From: Actinoallomurus sp.
GTDB lineage: Bacteria; Actinomycetota; Actinomycetes; Streptosporangiales; Streptosporangiaceae
Reading direction: 5' to 3'
Assembly: GCA_025964625.1 (NCBI GenBank)
Contig: JAOPYL010000127.1
Coordinates: 1 to 34,974 of the forward strand
Length of the DNA: 34,974 bases
Part shown: piece after piece, positions 31,320-34,974 of the stretch
How positions within the stretch are numbered: the first letter of the stretch is position 1
How the letters are laid out: each line of letters starts with the position of its first letter
The notes under the pieces: model-generated
The model's database searches: none
The model's input: the letters and a program-made list of their open reading frames with translations, nothing else
What the model was told of the DNA's origin: nothing
Translations under genes and position numbers: made by a program

Positions 31320-32761
31320 CCGTTGTCGACAGTCCGACGGCCGCTCCGGCGGCCGAGGAGGTCGCCTCCCAGGAGATCGCACCGGATCCGCGGGATCCGC
31401 GGATCCGCCTGGAGGCCCTCTTCGACGAGGGATCGGTGCGCCTCCTCACCGAGGAGGACGTCAGCGGCGCGCTCGTGGGCGTCGGCCGGATCGAGGGCAT
31501 GCCCGTCGTGGCCTTCGCCAGCGACCCGCGCATCCAGGGCGGCGCGATGGGCTCCGCCGGCTGCGAGGCCATCGTGCACGCCTACGACCACGCGGTACGC
31601 GAGCGGCTGCCGATCATCGGCCTGTGGCACTCCGGCGGGGCCCGCCTCGCCGAGGGCGTCGAGTCGCTGCACGGGGTCGGCCGGATCTTCAAGGCCATGA
31701 CCCACGCCTCCGGCGTGGTGCCGCAGATCTCCGTGGTCCTCGGCGCCGCCGCCGGCGGAGCCGCCTACGGACCGGCACTGACCGACATCGTCATCCTGTC
31801 CGAGGACGGCCGTATCTTCGTCACCGGCCCGGACGTCGTGCGGTCGGTGACCGGCGAGGAAGTCGACATGGCGGCGCTCGGCGGCCCCGAGCCGCACAGC
31901 AAGCGCAGCGGCGTCGTCCACGTCGTGGCCAAGACCGACACCGAAGCGCTGGTCAAGGCCAGGCGGGTGGCGACGTTGCTCGGCCACCAGGGCCGGATGC
32001 GCCCGGAGGAGGTCACCGAGGTCGACCTCGGCGGTGTGCTGCCCGACAACGTGCGGCGCGCCTACGACGTCCACCCGATCATCAATGGGCTGCTCGACGA
32101 CGCCAAGGAGGCCATCGAGCTGCACCCCAAGTGGGCGCCGAACATCACCACCACGCTCGGGCGGCTGGGCGGCCGCACCGTCGGCGTCATCGCCAACAAC
32201 CCGATGCGGCTCGGCGGTTGCCTGGACTCCACCTCGGCGGAGAAGGCCGCGCGGTTCGTGCGGATGTGCGATGCGTTCGGGGTGCCGCTGATCGTCATCG
32301 TGGACGTCCCCGGATACCTCCCCGGCGTCGGTCAGGAGCACGACGGCGTGGTCCGCCGCGGCGCCAAGCTGCTGCACGCGTTCGCCGAGGCGGTGGTGCC
32401 GCGGGTGACACTGGTGACCCGCAAGTCCTACGGCGGCGCGTACATCGCGATGAACTCCCGCTCCCTCGGTGCCACGAAGGTCTTCGCCTGGCCGACCGCC
32501 CAGCTCGCCGTCATGGGCGCGGTCGCCGCGGTGCGCATCCTGCACCGGCGCAAGCTGGCGGCCGTCCCCGAGGAGGAGCGGCACGCACTCGAGGAGCGGC
32601 TCGCGGCCGAGCACGAGCAGATCGCCGGCGGCCTCCAGCGTGCCCAGGATCTCGGCGTCATCGACGAGGTCATCGACCCGGCCAAGACTCGGCGCGCCAT
32701 CGCCCAGGCCATCGCCGAGGCGACGCCCGCGCGGGGCGCGCACGGCAACATCCCGCTCTAA
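31316..32761 (+). CDS. accD: Acyl-CoA carboxylase beta (carboxyltransferase) subunit
   Basis: The 481-residue protein transfers carboxyl from biotin to acetyl- or propionyl-CoA, making malonyl- or methylmalonyl-CoA, the substrate for FabD. Both carboxyltransferase halves are present: IIGLWHSGGARLAEGV and VLGAAAGGAAYGPALTD in the first (CoA side, about 100-165), and the GYLPGVGQEHDGVVRRGAKL to KSYGGAYIAMNS stretch in the second (biotin side, about 335-380). It belongs to the PccB/AccB-like family rather than to the zinc-finger AccD of E. coli. The alpha (biotin) subunit is not in the window. AGGAGG before GTG 31316 lies inside the end of fabF. A strong terminator follows. Confidence 0.93.
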   Translation: MTVVDSPTAAPAAEEVASQEIAPDPRDPRIRLEALFDEGSVRLLTEEDVSGALVGVGRIEGMPVVAFASDPRIQGGAMGSAGCEAIVHAYDHAVRERLPIIGLWHSGGARLAEGVESLHGVGRIFKAMTHASGVVPQISVVLGAAAGGAAYGPALTDIVILSEDGRIFVTGPDVVRSVTGEEVDMAALGGPEPHSKRSGVVHVVAKTDTEALVKARRVATLLGHQGRMRPEEVTEVDLGGVLPDNVRRAYDVHPIINGLLDDAKEAIELHPKWAPNITTTLGRLGGRTVGVIANNPMRLGGCLDSTSAEKAARFVRMCDAFGVPLIVIVDVPGYLPGVGQEHDGVVRRGAKLLHAFAEAVVPRVTLVTRKSYGGAYIAMNSRSLGATKVFAWPTAQLAVMGAVAAVRILHRRKLAAVPEEERHALEERLAAEHEQIAGGLQRAQDLGVIDEVIDPAKTRRAIAQAIAEATPARGAHGNIPL

Positions 32762-32785
32762 CGGGTCCCGGCCGTCATTGGTACA

Positions 32786-32823
32786 GAACGCCCCGTCCAG
32801 GTCACGACCTGGACGGGGCGTTC
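32786..32823 (+). terminator. Terminator of the fatty-acid operon
   Basis: GAACGCCCCGTCCAGGTC (32786-32803) is matched perfectly by its reverse complement at 32806-32823. It is the longest perfect inverted repeat noticed in the window, 18 bases per arm with a 2-base centre, and lies 24 bases after the accD stop. It is a very strong hairpin. Confidence 0.85.
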
Positions 32824-32865
32824 GCTGCGTGTCAGGACCAGGAGACGAAGACGCGTCCCTCTCGA

Positions 32866-32891
32866 AGACCCCATAGTGATCGCGGGGGTCT
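32866..32891 (-). terminator. Weaker hairpin, possible terminator of the DUF3145 gene
   Basis: AGACCCC (32866-32872) pairs with GGGGTCT (32885-32891) around a 12-base loop, about 40 bases past the stop of the DUF3145 gene on the minus strand. The stem has only seven pairs, so the call is tentative. Confidence 0.35.
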
Positions 32892-32932
32892 CCTCGTGTT
32901 CCCGCCCCGAGGTCTCCGCGGCTTCTGGGGCG

Positions 32933-33427
32933 TCAGCCCGCGGCGTGCAGCCAGCGCACCGGCGCTCCGTCGCCGGCCCTGCGGAAGGGTTCCAGCTCGT
33001 CGTCCCAGGGCTTGCCGAGCAGCCGGTCGACCTCGTGCTCGAGAGTGGCCTTGCCCGCCAGCGCGTTGGCCATCGCCGAACGCAGGCGGTTCTCGGGGAC
33101 ATGGACGTCGCCGTTGGCTCCGATCACGGCCGTGAACGCGCCCAGCGACGGCGTCACGCTGTAGCGGACGCCGTCACAACCGGGCGTGGCGTCCTCGGTC
33201 GCCTCGAAGCGCAGCAAGCGCCAATCGCGCAGGGCGGACACGATGCCGGCGGCTGTGCCGGGGCGTCCCTCCCAGCACAGCTCGGTGCGCAGCGTGCCCG
33301 GTGCCGCGGGCTGGTCACTCCACGGCAGTGAGACAGGCACACCAAGGACACCTGCGGCGGCCCACTCAATGTGCGGGCACAGCGCAGGTGGCGCTGAGTG
33401 GACGTAGAAAACGCCACATGCGGACAC
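32933..33427 (-). CDS. DUF3145 family protein
   Basis: The 164-residue protein matches the actinobacterial DUF3145 family, encoded next to the fatty-acid genes in Streptomyces as well. Landmarks are GVFYVHSAPPALCPHIEWA at the start, DWRLLRFEATED in the middle, and LLGKPWDDELEPFR with DGAPVRWLH at the end. I chose GTG 33427 because AGGAGG precedes it and the length equals that of the Streptomyces protein as I recall it; an upstream frame to 33523 would add non-homologous residues. Function unknown; conserved position suggests a link to lipid metabolism. Confidence 0.88.
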   Translation of the reverse strand: MSACGVFYVHSAPPALCPHIEWAAAGVLGVPVSLPWSDQPAAPGTLRTELCWEGRPGTAAGIVSALRDWRLLRFEATEDATPGCDGVRYSVTPSLGAFTAVIGANGDVHVPENRLRSAMANALAGKATLEHEVDRLLGKPWDDELEPFRRAGDGAPVRWLHAAG

Positions 33428-33500
33428 CGGACCTCCTGGGAGCGTTGCGAGGTTCGTCTTCCCCAACGTCCTCGCGTCCCCGGACAGATGACCGCCTGGG

Positions 33501-34974
33501 TCATTGTGCCTCATCCACACCACTCACACCAGTCCGGACCCGGCCGGACCTGGCCGCACCCGGCCGCACCCGGCCGCTCATCCGCCGGCGGGTACCTCGC
33601 CGCCGCCGCGTCCCGGCCCCGGCGGCGGCCGCCACGGCGACGCAGAGCCAGGCCACGTAGTCGCCGAACCGGTCGTAGGGCGTACGGCCGCGCGAGGGAG
33701 TGAGCTCGACCGTGACCGAACCGCGCCGGCCGGTGTCGAGCCAGGCCAGCCGGCGCCCTCGCGAGTCGAACGCCGCCGAGACCCCGCTCAGCGCGGCCTG
33801 CACGACCGGCCGGCCGGTCTCCGCCGCCCGTACGGCTCCGAGCGCGGCGTGCTGCGGCGGTGCCCAGCTGCCCTGGAACGTCGACGTCGCCGACTCGTAC
33901 ACGATCAGCCGGGCGCCCCGGCGGACGACGTCACGCCCCAGATCGGGAAAGGTCGACTCGAAGCAGATCAGCGGCCCGAAGGTGACGTCCCGCGCCGCTC
34001 CGGCGCGCATCATCACGATGCCCGTACCGGGAACCCTGTCCTCCTTGGCAGCCTCGCTGATGTGGGTGAGCCAGCCCAGCGCCTCGCGCAGCGGGATGTA
34101 CTCGCCGAATGGCACGAGCCGGTTCTTCACGTACCGGCCCTCGACGCCGGCCGGTCCGATGAGCACCGCGCTCTTGGAGATGCGCCCGGAAGCGTCCCGC
34201 GCGTCCTCGTTGACCAGCAGCGGGCCGTGCGCGCGGGCCAGCGCGGCCAGCCTGGCGACGAGGTCGGGCCGCCGAGCGAGGTCGAAGCCCACGCTGCTCT
34301 CGCCCCAGACCACCAGGTCGGCCGGTGGCAGCGCGGACGTGATCCGCTCCCCCGCCGCGAAGCGCGAAGCCGGTCCGTGCATGACGCCCGGCTGGACGAG
34401 GGCCACTCTCAGCGGCCGGCCGGCCGGCCGGGACCACGGCGCGTACGCGGCCGGCCCGGCGAGCGCGACCAGCACCGCGAGGAGCACGGCGGGCGCCGAC
34501 CGGTTGGTGAGGGCCATGGCCAGCGCGGTATTGACCGCCACGAGCGCGAAGCTCACCAGCCAGACCCCGCCGAGCGAGGCCAGGCCGAGCACCGCCGGGT
34601 GCCGCCACTGCGTCGTGCCGTACAGCGCCCAGGGGCCGCCCAGCGCGTGCCACGAACGCGCCCACTCGATCGCCACCCATACGCTCGGCACGACCAGGAC
34701 CGCGACGATGAGCCGGCCCGTGCGCCAGACCGCCCACACGGCGTACCCCCACAGCGCCCACAGCGCACCGGCGGCCAGGGCCAGCAACCCGAGTCCGGGC
34801 CCGATGCTGGGGATCAGCCAGTACAGCGCCGCGGTGATGAACCCGGCCCCGAACCACCAGCCGCGCACCGCGGCCTCGCGGCCGGTCGCCGCGGCCCGGA
34901 GGACCAGTAGCCCGGGCACGAGCGCGACCCACGCCAGCCAGTCGAGCCCGGGGCGGGGGAAGGCCAGGACCGGC
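33501..34974 (-). CDS. lnt: Apolipoprotein N-acyltransferase, N-terminus beyond the window
   Basis: Lnt adds the third acyl chain to bacterial lipoproteins in the membrane. The minus-strand frame is open to the right edge, and the extra codons (FPRPGLDWLAWVALVPG) are clearly family-like, so the gene starts outside. Several hydrophobic helices occupy the first 170 or so visible residues. A nitrilase-like domain follows with the Glu-Lys-Cys triad: WGESSVG, then GRYVKNRLVPFGEYIPL, then FGPLICFESTFPD. The C-terminal 40 residues are rich in Arg and Gly and encoded by a locally repetitive CGGCCGCACC sequence. It stands 73 bases upstream of the DUF3145 gene on the same strand. Confidence 0.9.
   Translation of the reverse strand, partial: PVLAFPRPGLDWLAWVALVPGLLVLRAAATGREAAVRGWWFGAGFITAALYWLIPSIGPGLGLLALAAGALWALWGYAVWAVWRTGRLIVAVLVVPSVWVAIEWARSWHALGGPWALYGTTQWRHPAVLGLASLGGVWLVSFALVAVNTALAMALTNRSAPAVLLAVLVALAGPAAYAPWSRPAGRPLRVALVQPGVMHGPASRFAAGERITSALPPADLVVWGESSVGFDLARRPDLVARLAALARAHGPLLVNEDARDASGRISKSAVLIGPAGVEGRYVKNRLVPFGEYIPLREALGWLTHISEAAKEDRVPGTGIVMMRAGAARDVTFGPLICFESTFPDLGRDVVRRGARLIVYESATSTFQGSWAPPQHAALGAVRAAETGRPVVQAALSGVSAAFDSRGRRLAWLDTGRRGSVTVELTPSRGRTPYDRFGDYVAWLCVAVAAAAGAGTRRRRGTRRRMSGRVRPGAARSGRVRTGVSGVDEAQ

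Noticed and set aside
30860-32743. 627-codon minus-strand frame opposite fabF and accD
   Set aside because: This is an antisense shadow of accD and the end of fabF.
33535-33580. Short tandem CGGCCGCACC repeats
   Set aside because: They lie within the coding end of lnt and encode an Arg/Gly-rich tail, so there is no need for a separate repeat element.

Overview
The window is high-GC DNA from an actinobacterium. Several blocks are actinobacterial hallmarks: a fasR-fabD-fabH-acpP-fabF cluster followed by an acyl-CoA carboxylase beta subunit and a DUF3145 gene, a homodimeric pyruvate dehydrogenase E1 beside DUF3052 and AhpE genes, and a large ATP-binding LuxR (LAL) regulator. GTG starts and 4-base GTGA/ATGA overlaps are common. 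The gene order resembles the Streptomyces fatty-acid region. Protein flavour suggests Streptosporangiales (Actinomadura-like), but that placement is an inference.

Layout. 1-1530: a cysteine-rich copper-storage-type four-helix protein and a conserved membrane protein rich in His/Asp/Glu. 2006-4183: a secreted multidomain GH27 alpha-galactosidase behind an unusually AT-rich promoter region. 4352-10831: a decayed island at a tRNA-Val(UAC) gene. The intact tRNA is at 10759-10831 (minus strand) and a 41-base copy of its 3' half lies at 4535-4575, so the last insertion occupies about 4576-10799. The island carries a LAL regulator, a secreted collagen-like protein translationally coupled to a 106-residue protein, a broken second copy of the LAL gene start, transposase scraps (ISL3-like, IS3-like), the tail of a C5 DNA methyltransferase and a coupled small zinc-ribbon gene. 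About 180 bp flanking the tRNA 3' end is also duplicated, which suggests two related elements piled up at one site.

10895-14914 (all minus): a secreted PIG-L type deacetylase with a propeller-like C-terminus, a zinc-ribbon protein, AhpE, DUF3052, a YjbQ family protein and a DUF1918 protein. 15109-17895: aceE (plus). 18060-20165: a small CopD-like membrane protein, a CDF transporter of the ZnT9-like branch and an ACT-domain protein. 20229-25432: an OmpR/CutRS-type two-component system divergent from a LolA-like/ABC exporter operon. A direct-repeat box of the MprA/CutR type lies between them, so the regulator probably controls the exporter and perhaps itself. 25422-26444: a PHP-domain protein.

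26579-32761: fasR followed by fabD-fabH-acpP-fabF-accD, the type II fatty-acid initiation and elongation set, closed by an 18-bp perfect hairpin. A conspicuous dyad overlapping the fasR stop codon, with an inverted copy 45 bp on, is the likely control site for fabD. 32933-34974: DUF3145 and the 3' part of an apolipoprotein N-acyltransferase gene that runs off the right edge. No CRISPR array, rRNA or replication origin was seen.
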